From contig NZ_JVLH01000006.1 of the NCBI RefSeq assembly GCF_001070855.1, positions 248,001-312,000 on the forward strand: a DNA stretch of 64,000 nt. The letters run 5' to 3'. The notes under the pieces were generated by a model, which was given only the letters and a program-made list of their open reading frames with translations, was not told the origin of the DNA and did no database searches. Shown here one piece after another: positions 1-9,865 of the stretch (the first letter of the stretch is position 1; each line of letters starts with the position of its first letter). The position numbers and the translations under genes are program-made. The DNA comes from Trueperella pyogenes (GTDB lineage Bacteria > Actinomycetota > Actinomycetes > Actinomycetales > Actinomycetaceae).

Positions 1-227
1 CCAAGGCTGATTCGACGCGCATCGTCGCCCAAGCCTTTGCAGGAAGCGCACAATTGCTGCTTGGCGGCCTCGATAATGGGCAAGTACCCGCAAACTTTAT
101 TGATCGAGTTTCTTCTCCGGGTGGAACCACTATCGCGGGGCTCCTTGCCGCTCAAGAGGCAGGTCTTTCCTCCGCGATCGTCGCTGCGGTCGATGCCGCT
201 GTCGAGCGCGACCATCATCTTGGCTGA
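1..227 (+). CDS. proC: Pyrroline-5-carboxylate reductase, C-terminal part (partial)
   Basis: The window opens inside a reading frame (first full codon at base 3) that ends with TGA at 225-227. The translation carries the ProC C-terminal dimerisation signature: a small helical stretch, then VSSPGGTTIAGL, then a variable helix ending in ERDHHLG. ProC reduces pyrroline-5-carboxylate to proline with NAD(P)H in the cytoplasm. Only about 74 residues of a roughly 270-residue protein are present, so the Rossmann half lies upstream of the window. The assignment rests on the SPGGTT motif, which is very characteristic of this family. Confidence 0.85.
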   Translation, partial: KADSTRIVAQAFAGSAQLLLGGLDNGQVPANFIDRVSSPGGTTIAGLLAAQEAGLSSAIVAAVDAAVERDHHLG

Positions 228-343
228 CGTCGTCACGAGACGCCGTCAGGATAATCTCCCACACCCGCGAAGATTTGTCGCAGCCTTCACTTAAGCTCGC
301 GCATCCCGTTTATAACTTCGCACCCGACTGAAGCTTTTGCTCC

Positions 344-352
344 TTATCCACA
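344..352 (+). promoter_or_regulatory. Single consensus-like DnaA box
   Basis: TTATCCACA matches the bacterial DnaA-box consensus exactly. It lies alone in the 158-bp gap between proC and the antiporter, 34 bp before the antiporter start. A single 9-mer may occur by chance, so function is not claimed. Confidence 0.3.
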
Positions 353-385
353 TCAGTTTTTTACACACAATTTCTTGGAATAGTC

Positions 386-1747
386 ATGCTTTTGTTGAAT
401 GCAGTCGTCCTCTCGGTGATCGTCATGCTGGCTCTGAGCCTTGCCCGAGTGCACGTCGTCATCTCTCTCTTTGTCGCCTCTATCGTCGCCGGACTTGTCG
501 CTGGAATGGGTATCTCGGGAACGATGGTCGCTTTCCAAACCGGCCTCGCAGGAGGCGCGAAAATTGCCCTTTCCTACGCCCTGCTCGGCGCTTTTGCTAT
601 GGCAGTCGCTCACTCAGGTCTGCCAGCCCTGCTCGCACGCACAATTGTGAACCGCATGCGCAACGCGGATGCGGCGAGCTCCGCGCGAGTTGCTCGCGGC
701 GCGAAATGGGGAATCGTCGGAGGCGTTCTCGTCATGGGCGTGATGAGCCAGAACATAATCCCCATTCACATCGCCTTCATTCCGCTCCTTGTTCCACCGC
801 TCATTGGTGTGATGAACGAACTCAAGATGGACCGCCGCATGATTGCCTGTGCAATTACCTTCGGTATCGTCACCGCCTACATGTTCTTCCCCATCGGCTT
901 CGGGCGAATCTTCTTGCACGACATTCTCTACAAGAACATCAACGACGCCGGCATGGACGTGTCTTCTGTCAACCCCATGGCAGCAATGGCAATTCCCGCG
1001 GCTTCAATGGCAATCGGTTGTGCGATCGCACTTCTCTTCACCTACCGCAAGCCGCGTACCTACGAACAGCGTGACTCCTCCTTCGCCTCTTCTGAAGACA
1101 AGCCGATTGACATGAAGAAGGTCTGGGCCGCGGTGGCTGCCCTAGTGGTGTGCTTTGTCATTCAGACCGTTCTCACGCGAATGGATTCTGAGGCCGATCC
1201 ACTTCTCGTTGGTTCCTTGGTGGGTCTTTGCATGATGCTCTTCATGCGAGTCGTCCCCTGGCAGCAGGCCGATGATGTCTTCAGCGGCGGCATGAAGATG
1301 ATGAGCCTCATCGGCTTGATCATGATCACGGCACAGGGATACGCCTCAGTCCTCAACGAATCGGGCCAGATTAAGCCTTTGGTTGATGGAACCGCAGCGC
1401 TCTTCAACGGTTCAAAGGTCCTCGCGGCGATCATCATGCTCTTGGTCGGCCTCGTCATCACCATGGGTATCGGCTCGTCCTTCTCGACCCTGCCGATCAT
1501 CTCAGCAATCTACGTCCCATTGTGTCTCGCCCTGGGCTTCTCCCCCATGGCGACGGTGGCAATCATCGGCACCGCTGGAGCGCTGGGTGACGCCGGTTCA
1601 CCGGCCTCGGACTCGACGCTCGGCCCGACAGCTGGACTCAACGTCGACGGTCAGCACGACCACATGCGAGACACGGTGATCCCCACCTTCTTGCACTACA
1701 ACGTTCCACTCTTGATTGGCGGATGGATTGCGGCGATGGTCCTCTAA
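386..1747 (+). CDS. Na+/H+ antiporter-family (NhaC/YuiF-like) membrane transporter
   Basis: A 453-residue integral membrane protein with about 10-12 hydrophobic segments and almost no soluble domain. The pattern (small-residue-rich helices, GTAGALGDAGSPASDST near residue 395-410, DTVIPTFLHYN close to the C-terminus) fits the Na+/H+ antiporter family that includes Bacillus YuiF and similar proteins annotated as amino-acid or proton-coupled permeases. It most likely exchanges or symports a small solute with H+ or Na+ at the cytoplasmic membrane; the substrate cannot be read from sequence. The ATG at 386 is preceded by a weak GGA. It is a stand-alone gene followed by a hairpin at 1770-1807. Confidence 0.75.
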   Translation: MLLLNAVVLSVIVMLALSLARVHVVISLFVASIVAGLVAGMGISGTMVAFQTGLAGGAKIALSYALLGAFAMAVAHSGLPALLARTIVNRMRNADAASSARVARGAKWGIVGGVLVMGVMSQNIIPIHIAFIPLLVPPLIGVMNELKMDRRMIACAITFGIVTAYMFFPIGFGRIFLHDILYKNINDAGMDVSSVNPMAAMAIPAASMAIGCAIALLFTYRKPRTYEQRDSSFASSEDKPIDMKKVWAAVAALVVCFVIQTVLTRMDSEADPLLVGSLVGLCMMLFMRVVPWQQADDVFSGGMKMMSLIGLIMITAQGYASVLNESGQIKPLVDGTAALFNGSKVLAAIIMLLVGLVITMGIGSSFSTLPIISAIYVPLCLALGFSPMATVAIIGTAGALGDAGSPASDSTLGPTAGLNVDGQHDHMRDTVIPTFLHYNVPLLIGGWIAAMVL

Positions 1748-1769
1748 ATAAGATCACGATCCCTATTCT

Positions 1770-1807
1770 CGAGGCCGGGGCGAGCGTACGCGCTTTCCCC
1801 GGCCTCG
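1770..1807 (+). terminator. Hairpin terminator after the antiporter gene
   Basis: An 11-bp perfect arm (1770-1780 with 1797-1807, CGAGGCCGGGG / CCCCGGCCTCG) encloses a second small stem AGCG/CGCT. It lies 23 bp after the stop codon. There is no T-run on the plus side, so strength is uncertain. Confidence 0.5.
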
Positions 1808-1878
1808 TGCCGTCTCTAGTCCGGTATGTTTCATATCCATCACGCTTATCGAAGATCTGTCTTCCACAGGCATGGTTA

Positions 1879-1897
1879 TTCATTCAATATCAATGAA
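1879..1897. promoter_or_regulatory. Operator-like inverted repeat before the sugar porter
   Basis: TTCATT-N7-AATGAA is a perfect 6-bp inverted repeat 62 bp upstream of the MFS gene. Size and position suit a dimeric repressor site (LacI or GntR type), but no regulator gene is adjacent. Confidence 0.3.
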
Positions 1898-1958
1898 CGT
1901 TTGCACATTTTGCTGAAAACTTGCATGCGCACCCGATCCAAGTTGCACAATAGACCCC

Positions 1959-3560
1959 ATGACTTCTACTTCGTCCGCTACACGGCCAAACCAAAAGGAT
2001 TTGGAGAAACTCGTCGATGAGACTCCGGCATCCGGTCCCAAGCGTTCGATTGCCTTCCTTGCGGGGGTCGCAACCTTTGGTTCTCTTCTTTTCGGCTATG
2101 ACACGGGCGTTATCGCAGGGGCCCTGCCCTACATGTACATGCCACGCATTGCCGGCGGCCTCGGAATTAATGAATTCCAAGAAGGTCTGGTCGGGGCATG
2201 CCTTGCCCTAGGCGCGGCAATCGGTGCAATCGCTGGCGGGCGCCTCTCTGACCACTACGGAAGACGACACAATATCTTGCTCCTTGCGGGCATCTTCATT
2301 CTGGGAACATTGGGCTGCACCTTTGCACCGAATATCGCAGTACTCTATCTTTTCCGCTTCATCTTGGGTATCGCTGTTGGTGGCGCCTCCGCAACAGTCC
2401 CCGTGTACCTAGCCGAATCTGCGCCAACGCGCGTGCGTGGGTCTCTGATCGCTCTTGACCAGTTCATGATCGTCGCCGGACAATTGCTGGCCTATTCGAT
2501 GAACGCAATCCTCTCTAGCGCGCACGGAGGGCCCCAAGTCTACGTCACTGAAGATCCTTCGGGGACCCTCACTGGCGGACAGTGGTATTCCTGGGATCAG
2601 GTTCAAAACGTCAGCAGCGCGGTCATTACCGCAGGTGATGGAATGGCCTGGCGTTGGATGCTTGTTCTTGCAACGATCCCAGCGGTCTGCCTGTGGCTGG
2701 GTATGCGTCTGATGCCAGAGTCTGGGCGTTGGTACGCCTCGAAAGATCGCTATTACGAGGCCATTGGCGCGCTTAAGCGCATTCGCGATCCTAAGCTCGA
2801 CAACCTCAGCGAGGAGATCGCGCAAATCGCGGAGCTTCAGCAAAGAGAAGACGCACAGGGACACTGGTCACTTCGACGCACAGCATCGGTAGCCTGGACC
2901 AGACGCCTGCTGTTGATTGGTGTCGGCCTAGCCTGCTTCGATCAGCTCACCGGTATTAACACCGCGATGTACTACCTCCCCAAGATCCTAGCTGCGGCAG
3001 GTTTCTCAGCCGCTGATTCAATCACCTTGAATGTCATTACGGGTGCGGTCGCGTGTGCGGGTGCAGGTTTCGGGCTCTACTTGGTTTCAAAGCTCGCGCG
3101 TCGTCACGTCGGTATTTACCAAGAAACAGGCGTCACTCTTTCGCTCTTCAGCCTGGCGATTATCTTCGGTATGGGAATCTCCCCCTACGTACAGGCTGAT
3201 GGCACTATTTCCGCCTTGATTCCCGCGTACCTTCCGTGGCTGGTTGTCGTCCTCGTTTCGCTTTTCGTCTTCGCCAAGCAGTCAGGAACAGTCAACTGGG
3301 TTCTGGTATCAGAGATTTTCCCATCGAGGATTCGAGGCGTTGCTCAGGGTTTTGCGGTCGGCTGCGGATGGCTGATGAACGCAGTGGTGACCTGGGTCTT
3401 CCCCGTAATGATTACTCACTTGGGTGCAACATGGACCTACGCGATTTTCGGATTGATCAACGTGGTTTCCCTGTGTTTCTACCTCTTTATCGTCCCGGAG
3501 ACCCGTGGAATCTCTTTGGAGGCCTTCGAGAAGAACTTCAGCGAGAAGTACGGACTGTAA
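1959..3560 (+). CDS. MFS sugar porter (sugar/H+ symporter)
   Basis: A 533-residue major facilitator protein of the sugar-porter family, which imports hexoses, pentoses or inositol with protons. Family marks are visible in order: GYDTGVIAGAL in TM1, GGRLSDHYGRR in the TM2-3 loop, PESGRW after TM6 (about residue 253), FDQLTGINTAMYYLP in TM7, and PETRG near residue 513 at the C-terminal end of TM12. The loop between TM5 and TM6 carries an insertion of about 40 residues (roughly residues 190-225) not typical of XylE-size members. The ATG at 1959 has no clear ribosome-binding site; CACAAT lies 7 bases upstream and could be a -10 of a leaderless start. The 3' end overlaps the convergent C39 gene by 23 bp. 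Confidence 0.85.
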   Translation: MTSTSSATRPNQKDLEKLVDETPASGPKRSIAFLAGVATFGSLLFGYDTGVIAGALPYMYMPRIAGGLGINEFQEGLVGACLALGAAIGAIAGGRLSDHYGRRHNILLLAGIFILGTLGCTFAPNIAVLYLFRFILGIAVGGASATVPVYLAESAPTRVRGSLIALDQFMIVAGQLLAYSMNAILSSAHGGPQVYVTEDPSGTLTGGQWYSWDQVQNVSSAVITAGDGMAWRWMLVLATIPAVCLWLGMRLMPESGRWYASKDRYYEAIGALKRIRDPKLDNLSEEIAQIAELQQREDAQGHWSLRRTASVAWTRRLLLIGVGLACFDQLTGINTAMYYLPKILAAAGFSAADSITLNVITGAVACAGAGFGLYLVSKLARRHVGIYQETGVTLSLFSLAIIFGMGISPYVQADGTISALIPAYLPWLVVVLVSLFVFAKQSGTVNWVLVSEIFPSRIRGVAQGFAVGCGWLMNAVVTWVFPVMITHLGATWTYAIFGLINVVSLCFYLFIVPETRGISLEAFEKNFSEKYGL

Positions 3561-4644
3561 GGAGCGCGCGCTCGTGCGTTCCATCAGCCCACTGCGCCGC
3601 CTCCCACAGGTCGCGTGTATAGAGGGGCTGGACATAGGTTTCCACCCATGTTTCTCCAAACTCCTCGTCGTACCAGGGGTCATGAATCAGGAAGAAATCT
3701 CCGATGCGACCCCAAATCAGCAGCCAATGCGGGGTGTCTTCACCATTAAGCGGGGCAAGATCAACTAGGGCAATGACTTGCTTGTCCGCGTCCAAGGCTG
3801 AGGTAATGTCTTCTACCGACAGTTCCCGCACTTGGGAAGTGACTCCTAATTCGTGTGCACGCGTCACATGTTCGCAGTGAAGAGCGACCCGCGCCCGTTT
3901 ACCCAGCATTGTGGTTTTTGAAATTCCCACGATGGGTTCAGAAGTCGTTGCAAGAACTTCAACCTGTGCGCCGTGGTCCGCCAGTGCCGAGGCCAGGCCA
4001 AAGTGGCCTACTCCCCCCGAGTAGGTTGCTTGGCGCCATAGATCCAGTTCATTGACAAAATCGGTGTGCGGATCTCCTTCAATTTCGCCAAGTGTCATAA
4101 GAGCACATGCGGGACCGCAGGTAAATTCCGTCTTCTGGTGTTCGTAGGCAGGGACCACCACATTCGCACTTTCTGGCGCAAAATCGGGGTTCCACAGAAG
4201 CCAGCCGCTATGGGAGTAATCTCGGTCATTTTCAATGGGATGGGGGTTCCCGTTGATCGTGACCTGCTCAAAACCAATCGAGCGGAGGACATCAACAAAA
4301 ATTCCCTCATCCGCCCATGAGTCAGCTTTCATCAGTGGGAAGCGACGTGAGCACATCTCGTCACAGAGTCCCAATACGATCTCGCGCACACGACGGGCTT
4401 GTTCGGCTTCACATACCACCTGATCGGTATCAAGAAGAGTCCATCCCGCAATGCGCAGATGCGCAGAGAGTTCACGGTGGACTTCCCACACTCCCACAGG
4501 TCCATTGGTCCACAAACTCGCACGCATCTTGGGGCCAAGGCAGGCCCAATCTTTCGCGCGCTCTTCAGGGACACCTAAAGCAAGCAGGCGCTCGTAGATA
4601 TTCTCATCAGATTCAATTGAGATGTGTGAAATCTTCTCAGTCAT
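3538..4644 (-). CDS. C39-like cysteine peptidase-family protein, last gene of the peptide ABC operon
   Basis: A 368-residue protein with no signal peptide or membrane segment. The C-terminal half (from about 160) is papain/C39-like: FTCGPAC places a candidate nucleophile at Cys176, with PHWLLIW (His306) and IHDPWYDEEFG (Asp322) as possible partners. This resembles the Pfam Peptidase_C39-like/DUF3335 group. Residues 1-150 show no domain I recognise. The start is ATG 4644, which overlaps the upstream ATPase by 8 bp (ATGACTGA); the longer frame to 4737 would sit wholly inside the ATPase. Co-translation with an oligopeptide importer suggests it acts on imported peptides or an isopeptide-type bond in the cytoplasm. 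The activity is inference; transferase rather than protease chemistry is possible. Confidence 0.65.
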   Translation of the reverse strand: MTEKISHISIESDENIYERLLALGVPEERAKDWACLGPKMRASLWTNGPVGVWEVHRELSAHLRIAGWTLLDTDQVVCEAEQARRVREIVLGLCDEMCSRRFPLMKADSWADEGIFVDVLRSIGFEQVTINGNPHPIENDRDYSHSGWLLWNPDFAPESANVVVPAYEHQKTEFTCGPACALMTLGEIEGDPHTDFVNELDLWRQATYSGGVGHFGLASALADHGAQVEVLATTSEPIVGISKTTMLGKRARVALHCEHVTRAHELGVTSQVRELSVEDITSALDADKQVIALVDLAPLNGEDTPHWLLIWGRIGDFFLIHDPWYDEEFGETWVETYVQPLYTRDLWEAAQWADGTHERALLTVRTSR

Positions 4645-6247
4645 TGTCACTCTCTTGGCCAGGTACTGCGGCAAGCAAGACCCGCGTGTATTCCTGTGTC
4701 GGCGAATGAAGGATATCTTCGGTTGCGCCCTCTTCAACGATGCGTCCGTCCTTCATCACAACAAGGCGATCACACATCTGGCGTGCAACGGCAAGGTCGT
4801 GGGTAATAAAAAGCAATGCGAAGCCCTGCTGGCGTTGAAGCTGGAGCAAAAGCTCCAAAACAGAAGCCTGTACAGACACATCCAAAGCAGAGACGGCCTC
4901 GTCACAAATCAAAAGCTGTGGTCGCGTTGCCAGAGCCCTGGCGATAGCGACACGCTGGCGTTCCCCGCCAGAGAGGCGCGCGGGAAGACGGTTTGTGTAG
5001 GAGGCTGGAAGGCCGACAGACTCCAAGAGGCTCGCCACCTCACTAGCTGAACGACCGCCTACGTGCAAAGCCTCGGCAAGGGTTGCGCCAATAGTGCGCG
5101 CTGGGTTGAGGGCAGAATACGGATTTTGGAAAACGATCCCCATTGGGGGTCGCCCACCTTCTAAGCCACCTTGTAATTTCTCCCGCGGTGTGCCGTTGAC
5201 CTCTATGCTTCCCGAATCTGGCTTTTCCAAACCGATAATCAGACGTGCAAGGGTGGTCTTCCCCGATCCGGATTCACCAACAATCCCAACGGATTCTTGG
5301 TGGGCGATAGAAAGCGAAACTCCATCGACCGCCACGTGGTGATCCCTATGGGTGCGGCCGCGGAAAATTTTGACCATGTCCTGTGCATCAACCAAAGCAG
5401 GCGCAACATGATTCTTTTCCGAGGCCGCGTCCAAAGAGTGGTCTGCTTGGGATTCCTCCGTGAAAGAACGGGGATTTGGACCATCTAGTCGAGGCTCGGC
5501 AGCTGCAAGCTGACGGGTGTAGTCGTTTTCGGGGTGAGTAAAGACTTTCTCAACACTTCCCGATTCGACAACCTTCCCGTGGCGCATGACAACCACTTCA
5601 TCGCCGTATTCGCGTGCCAAAGCAAGATCGTGGGTGATCAAAATGAGGGCCATCGATCGGCTCTCGCGCAGCTCGCTCAGAAGATCAAGAATTTCCTTCT
5701 GAGTTGTCACGTCCAAAGCCGTTGTCGGTTCGTCCGCAATGAAGACTCCGGGTGAAGAGTCCAGGGCTGCAGCGATAGCTACACGTTGGCGCATGCCTCC
5801 CGAGAGTTCTTGAGGGTAAGCCTGAGCAACACGTTCAGGAAGTCCAACTTCGCGAAGACGCTCACGAACACGTTCATCCCGCGTACGCTTGGGCAACCGC
5901 GTATCGGCAATAATCTGCGTGCTGCAACGCTGGGTAGGAGACAGCGAGGTGAAGGGGTCTTGAGGAAGCCAGACAATCCCTTTGCCTCGAAGTGCTTTGA
6001 AGGAACGCGCCTGGCGAACGATATCGAACTCGCGTCCGCCCAAGGTGACTTGCCCCTGAGCACTCAAAGTATGAGGAGTGAGCGCACAGATGGTGCGTGC
6101 AAGCATGGACTTTCCCGCACCTGACTCACCCACAATAACTAGGGTGCGTCCGGCTTCTGCGTGAATCGAAACATCATCGACAAGGATGTGGCCGTCATCT
6201 CGCGTGACGCTAATATGCGAGGCAATAAGGCCCTGGTTCTCACTCAT
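4637..6247 (-). CDS. Fused oligopeptide ABC transporter ATPase (DppD-DppF type)
   Basis: A 536-residue protein made of two complete ABC ATPase domains in tandem. Domain 1 has Walker A GESGAGKS (about 40-47), signature LSGGMRQRV (about 147-155) and Walker [10 protein letters not shown]. Domain 2 has GESGSGKT (about 321-328), LSGGERQRV (about 424) and [12 protein letters not shown]. Both keep the D-loop and switch histidine ([14 protein letters not shown]). In separate-gene systems these are DppD and DppF; fusion is common in actinobacteria. It powers peptide or nickel/opine-type import together with the two permeases encoded upstream. The start overlaps the preceding permease stop by 4 bp; the end overlaps the C39 gene by 8 bp. 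Confidence 0.9.
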   Translation of the reverse strand: MSENQGLIASHISVTRDDGHILVDDVSIHAEAGRTLVIVGESGAGKSMLARTICALTPHTLSAQGQVTLGGREFDIVRQARSFKALRGKGIVWLPQDPFTSLSPTQRCSTQIIADTRLPKRTRDERVRERLREVGLPERVAQAYPQELSGGMRQRVAIAAALDSSPGVFIADEPTTALDVTTQKEILDLLSELRESRSMALILITHDLALAREYGDEVVVMRHGKVVESGSVEKVFTHPENDYTRQLAAAEPRLDGPNPRSFTEESQADHSLDAASEKNHVAPALVDAQDMVKIFRGRTHRDHHVAVDGVSLSIAHQESVGIVGESGSGKTTLARLIIGLEKPDSGSIEVNGTPREKLQGGLEGGRPPMGIVFQNPYSALNPARTIGATLAEALHVGGRSASEVASLLESVGLPASYTNRLPARLSGGERQRVAIARALATRPQLLICDEAVSALDVSVQASVLELLLQLQRQQGFALLFITHDLAVARQMCDRLVVMKDGRIVEEGATEDILHSPTQEYTRVLLAAVPGQESDND

Positions 6248-7143
6248 GAGCGCACCTCCTGCCTTTCACTCCACCAATCACCTGCGATATTGATTGCGGT
6301 TGCAGTGATGATGATGGCAAGGCCAGCGACAACACAGGCCGCAGGATTCTGGTTGAGAATAAAACGTCCATCTGCAAGCTGACGTCCCCAGTCCGCGTCT
6401 TGCGCACCGACGCCAAAACCTAGGTAGGACAGCCCAGAGAGTGACACGAGCGCAAAAGCAACGTTGACAAAGAGGTTTGCCCACACGATAGGAGTGATAT
6501 TCGGCAGAACATGAACTCCGAGGATACGAGGCGAAGACAAGCCCAGAACCTGCGCGGACTCAATATAGGGCTGTGGCTTTTGCTGAAGAGTGGCAGCGCG
6601 AATCATCCGGATATCGGAAGGGGCAAACAAAATGATCAGCACGCCGACCGTCACCCAATAGGAACCACCAATCACGCCTGCAACGACAATTGCCAGCAAA
6701 GTAACCGGCATTGAAAGCAGGATTTCGCAGGAACGAGATACAAGGGAATCCCACCAGCCTCCCCACCAGCCGGCAGTCATTCCAAAAATCAGTCCCAGGA
6801 TCATCGAACCGCCAGCGATTACTAGGGGACCGATGACAGCGGAGCGCGCACCCGCAATCGTCAATGCAAGAATGTCACGCCCAACTTTATCGGTTCCAAA
6901 AATATGACCGGGAGTGCCCGCCGGGCTCACCCCTAAAGAAAGGTCTTGCCCAAGAGCATTGGGAACGATCAGCGGGGAGAAAAAGACGCACACTGCGACT
7001 GCAATCAAAATAATGAAGGAAAGAACGACGGAGCCCGGGACTGATCGCATTGTGCGGGCAAGGCCTCGTACCGAGGAACGGAAACGGCCAGCGGGGACTT
7101 CGGCGTTGGCCTCGGTCCCCTGAGACAGTGCGCGATCACTCAT
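6244..7143 (-). CDS. Oligopeptide ABC transporter permease, DppC type
   Basis: A 299-residue inner-membrane permease with an N-terminal cytoplasmic arm, a first TM near residues 40-60, an extracellular loop with the DppC mark HIFGTDKVGRDIL, and a BPD transport domain holding the EAA-type loop (ESAQVLGLSSPRILGVHVLP). It forms the translocation channel with the DppB-type partner. The ATG at 7143 overlaps the partner's stop codon by 4 bp, and its own stop overlaps the ATPase start by 4 bp, so the operon is translationally coupled. Confidence 0.9.
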   Translation of the reverse strand: MSDRALSQGTEANAEVPAGRFRSSVRGLARTMRSVPGSVVLSFIILIAVAVCVFFSPLIVPNALGQDLSLGVSPAGTPGHIFGTDKVGRDILALTIAGARSAVIGPLVIAGGSMILGLIFGMTAGWWGGWWDSLVSRSCEILLSMPVTLLAIVVAGVIGGSYWVTVGVLIILFAPSDIRMIRAATLQQKPQPYIESAQVLGLSSPRILGVHVLPNITPIVWANLFVNVAFALVSLSGLSYLGFGVGAQDADWGRQLADGRFILNQNPAACVVAGLAIIITATAINIAGDWWSERQEVRS

Positions 7144-8090
7144 GCGACACCTCCCTCTTCAAGCTTTTGACGCGGGTCAACGATGAATGCTGCAAGGTCG
7201 ACAATAAATGTGACTGCGATGATGATCACTGCTACCAAGAGTGCAATCGCTTGGACAACAGGCACGTCCTTATACGTAATCGAATCGGCCAAAAGCTGAC
7301 CCAATCCGGGAAGAGAGAAGGCCTCTTCAACCAAGACCGTTGAGCCAAAAAGAGTCCCCAAGATCAGACCAGCTGAGGTGATGATCGGCAAGGAAGCCGC
7401 ACGCAGGTACATGCGAGTGATACGCCGCGAAGGAAGCCCCCTCGAGCGCGCGAAAGTCACATAATCCTGACTGAGTTCTGCCACGACGGCGGCGCGAGTA
7501 ATTCGAATGATCATCGCGCCGATGCCGGTAGCAAGTGCAATCGCCGGCAGAGCAAGATGCCACAGGGAATCCACGAAATCCTCACCTGCACCGAAAATCG
7601 GGAACCAGCCCAGCATGAGTCCGAAAACGTAGAGCAGCACAAGGCCCAAGGCGAAACCCGGTGCAGAAATACCAACCACACTCCAGCCGACGATGGAGCG
7701 GTCCACCCAGCTCCCAGCACGTCGAGCAGCCCAAATTCCCAGTGGAACACCGACGCAGATGGCCAAAACAAATGCCATCAGAGTCAGCATCGTGGTTAAT
7801 CCGACGCGTGCGGCAAGGACGTCAGTAACAGGAGTTGCAGAGCGCACGGAGCTGCCAAAATCTCCCCTGAGCGCTCGAAGCAACCAATGCCAATAGCGCA
7901 GAAGTAACGGCTCATCCAGCCCGTATTGGGCTGTAATAGCAGCACGCACCTCGGGGGTGAGGCGGCGAGTGCCAACCAGAATCTTCACCGGGTCTCCAGG
8001 AACCAAGTCCAGCAGAGAGAAGATGATGAAGGATAAGGCCAGCAAGACCGCCGCGAACCCCGCGAGGCGTCGTGCGAAGAAACGTGCCAT
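7140..8090 (-). CDS. Oligopeptide ABC transporter permease, DppB type
   Basis: A 316-residue permease with the DppB layout: a hydrophobic N-terminal segment, FSLLDLVPGDPVKIL, the conserved YGLDEPLLLRYWHWL loop, and five to six membrane helices ending in the EAA-like region RSRGLPSRRITRMYLRAASLP. Start choice: an ATG at 8090 shares one base with the upstream TGA (TGATG), while an in-frame GTG at 8093 gives a 4-bp GTGA overlap; either gives re-initiation after the binding-protein gene. Its partner permease follows with a 4-bp overlap. Confidence 0.88.
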   Translation of the reverse strand: MARFFARRLAGFAAVLLALSFIIFSLLDLVPGDPVKILVGTRRLTPEVRAAITAQYGLDEPLLLRYWHWLLRALRGDFGSSVRSATPVTDVLAARVGLTTMLTLMAFVLAICVGVPLGIWAARRAGSWVDRSIVGWSVVGISAPGFALGLVLLYVFGLMLGWFPIFGAGEDFVDSLWHLALPAIALATGIGAMIIRITRAAVVAELSQDYVTFARSRGLPSRRITRMYLRAASLPIITSAGLILGTLFGSTVLVEEAFSLPGLGQLLADSITYKDVPVVQAIALLVAVIIIAVTFIVDLAAFIVDPRQKLEEGGVA

Positions 8091-9679
8091 CACTTCGTGA
8101 CGTTCAGGGACGCGGCCCAGGGGGTCATGAAGAAGTAGGACGTGTAGTTATTCGGTGTAACGGTCTTCGAGAATGCGGTCGAGGTCTTGCCCCACCAGAT
8201 CGGCGAGTAGATTGTGTTTTCCTGAGCGATCTTCTCTGCTGCAACGATTTGCTCAACACGCTTGTTCGGATCCGTCTCAGCGGTGGACGAGGCAATGAGA
8301 CCCTGAACCTGTTCGTTCTGGTAGCGTGCGGGGTTATCGGGTCCGAGCAACCAGCCTGCAACTTCTGCGGGATCACCGGTCGTTGAGGTGTAGCTCATGT
8401 AGTAGAGGCCGTACTCGCCAGTTCCCACCTTAGAGATCCATTCTTCGATGGGCTTGGAAGTTACCGTGACGTTGATGCCGATCTGCTTGAGGTTATCAGC
8501 GATCGCCAGCGCCGCAGAGCCCATCTCGGGGATCGATGCAGGGTAGGTCAGTTCCGTATCAAAACCGTTGGGAACCTTAGACTGTGCAAGCTCTGCGCGT
8601 GCCTGGTCCAAGCTAAAGGAATCGATGGGAAGCTGTGCCTGAAGCTCGCGCGCCTTATCGATACCAATCTCGCTGCCCAGCTGGTCATTGGGTTCGATTG
8701 CAGTCGCAACCTCTCCGCGTCCCTTGAGAATGGAATCGACGATTGCCTTACGGTCCACCGCATGGGCGACAGCCTTACGAACATGAATATCATCGAAAGG
8801 CGCCACGCCTTGGTCGAAGGTCAGACCCACGTAGGAACGGTCAGATTCGGTGAGAACCTTGACCCCATCAATCGATTCAAACTGAGAGACCTGATCGGTG
8901 GGAAGCTGCGTGGCGATATCGATCTGGCCGCTGCGCTGAGCCAGCAGTCGAGCATTCTCATCTGAGAAGAAATCGAACTCGATCTTCTGCGCGGGAGTAT
9001 CGCCGCCCCACCACGTGCCACTCTTTTCGAAAACAGCCTTCGAATCAGGCTGGAAAGAGGTCGCCTTGTAGGGGCCGGTACCCATGATGAGATCCTTGGA
9101 GGAACCATAGGACTGCGCGGCCTCGTAGAACGACTTTTCGGTGATCCACAGGCCACCGTTTGCCGTCACGGTCCATCCAAAGTTTTCGGCAGGACTCGGA
9201 AGCGTAATGGTGATTTCCCACTCGCCAGTCTGAGTTGCTTCGACACCCTTGGCCCAGTAAACAGCCGATGAAGGGGACTTATCGGGGTCCTTCGCAATAT
9301 CAATTGAGAAGAGGACGTCCTGAATGGTCACGGGGTTACCATCTTGGAACTTTGCGTCCTTACGGATCTGGAAAACCCAGGTCTTCGCATCATCGGTGCG
9401 GTAGTCCGTCGCAATCGCCGGAACCAGCTTGCCTTCCTTATCGACGGCAAGAAGGCCTTCGGAGGTCACCTGGGCAACGTAGTAGTTGATAATGCCAGTC
9501 TCGTGAGCGGTGTCCAAGGTAGACAGAGAACCAGGAAGACCAACCGTCACTGTATCGCTCTTTGCTCCCGATTGTGCCGATCCGGCATTTTTCGGTGCAC
9601 ATGCTGCCAGCGAGGCGCACATGAGGACAGCTGCTGTAGCTAGTGCGGCTGCTTTTGTGGTGATGCGTGAAGCTGGCAT
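8090..9679 (-). CDS. Extracellular peptide-binding lipoprotein (family 5 SBP)
   Basis: A 529-residue solute-binding protein of family 5 (DppA/OppA-like). A lipoprotein signal is clear: basic MPASRITTKA, a hydrophobic core and lipobox LAAC. The mature part has the family 5 pattern, including LDTAHETG, KDAKFQDGNPVTIQDVLFSID and the long SBP_bac_5 domain. It would deliver peptides, or another family 5 ligand such as nickel or opines, to the permeases encoded just downstream. ATG 9679 is chosen because a strong AAGGAG lies 8 bases upstream; a TTG five codons earlier would place that site inside the gene. It is first in the five-gene operon. Confidence 0.9.
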   Translation of the reverse strand: MPASRITTKAAALATAAVLMCASLAACAPKNAGSAQSGAKSDTVTVGLPGSLSTLDTAHETGIINYYVAQVTSEGLLAVDKEGKLVPAIATDYRTDDAKTWVFQIRKDAKFQDGNPVTIQDVLFSIDIAKDPDKSPSSAVYWAKGVEATQTGEWEITITLPSPAENFGWTVTANGGLWITEKSFYEAAQSYGSSKDLIMGTGPYKATSFQPDSKAVFEKSGTWWGGDTPAQKIEFDFFSDENARLLAQRSGQIDIATQLPTDQVSQFESIDGVKVLTESDRSYVGLTFDQGVAPFDDIHVRKAVAHAVDRKAIVDSILKGRGEVATAIEPNDQLGSEIGIDKARELQAQLPIDSFSLDQARAELAQSKVPNGFDTELTYPASIPEMGSAALAIADNLKQIGINVTVTSKPIEEWISKVGTGEYGLYYMSYTSTTGDPAEVAGWLLGPDNPARYQNEQVQGLIASSTAETDPNKRVEQIVAAEKIAQENTIYSPIWWGKTSTAFSKTVTPNNYTSYFFMTPWAASLNVTK

Positions 9680-9865
9680 CCTGATCTCCTTCAATTAGTT
9701 CATAGTGACGTCGAATGGTCTTTGGATAAAAAGCACGGAAACTTGCGCCATAAATAAAGATATGGCCCAAAGCCCTAGGTTCGCGACTCGTGCCACTTCG
9801 TGGGCGTTTGTAACGCTCACTGCCCAGGAACGAACAATAGGCGAACACTAAGTCAACGCTTGGAT

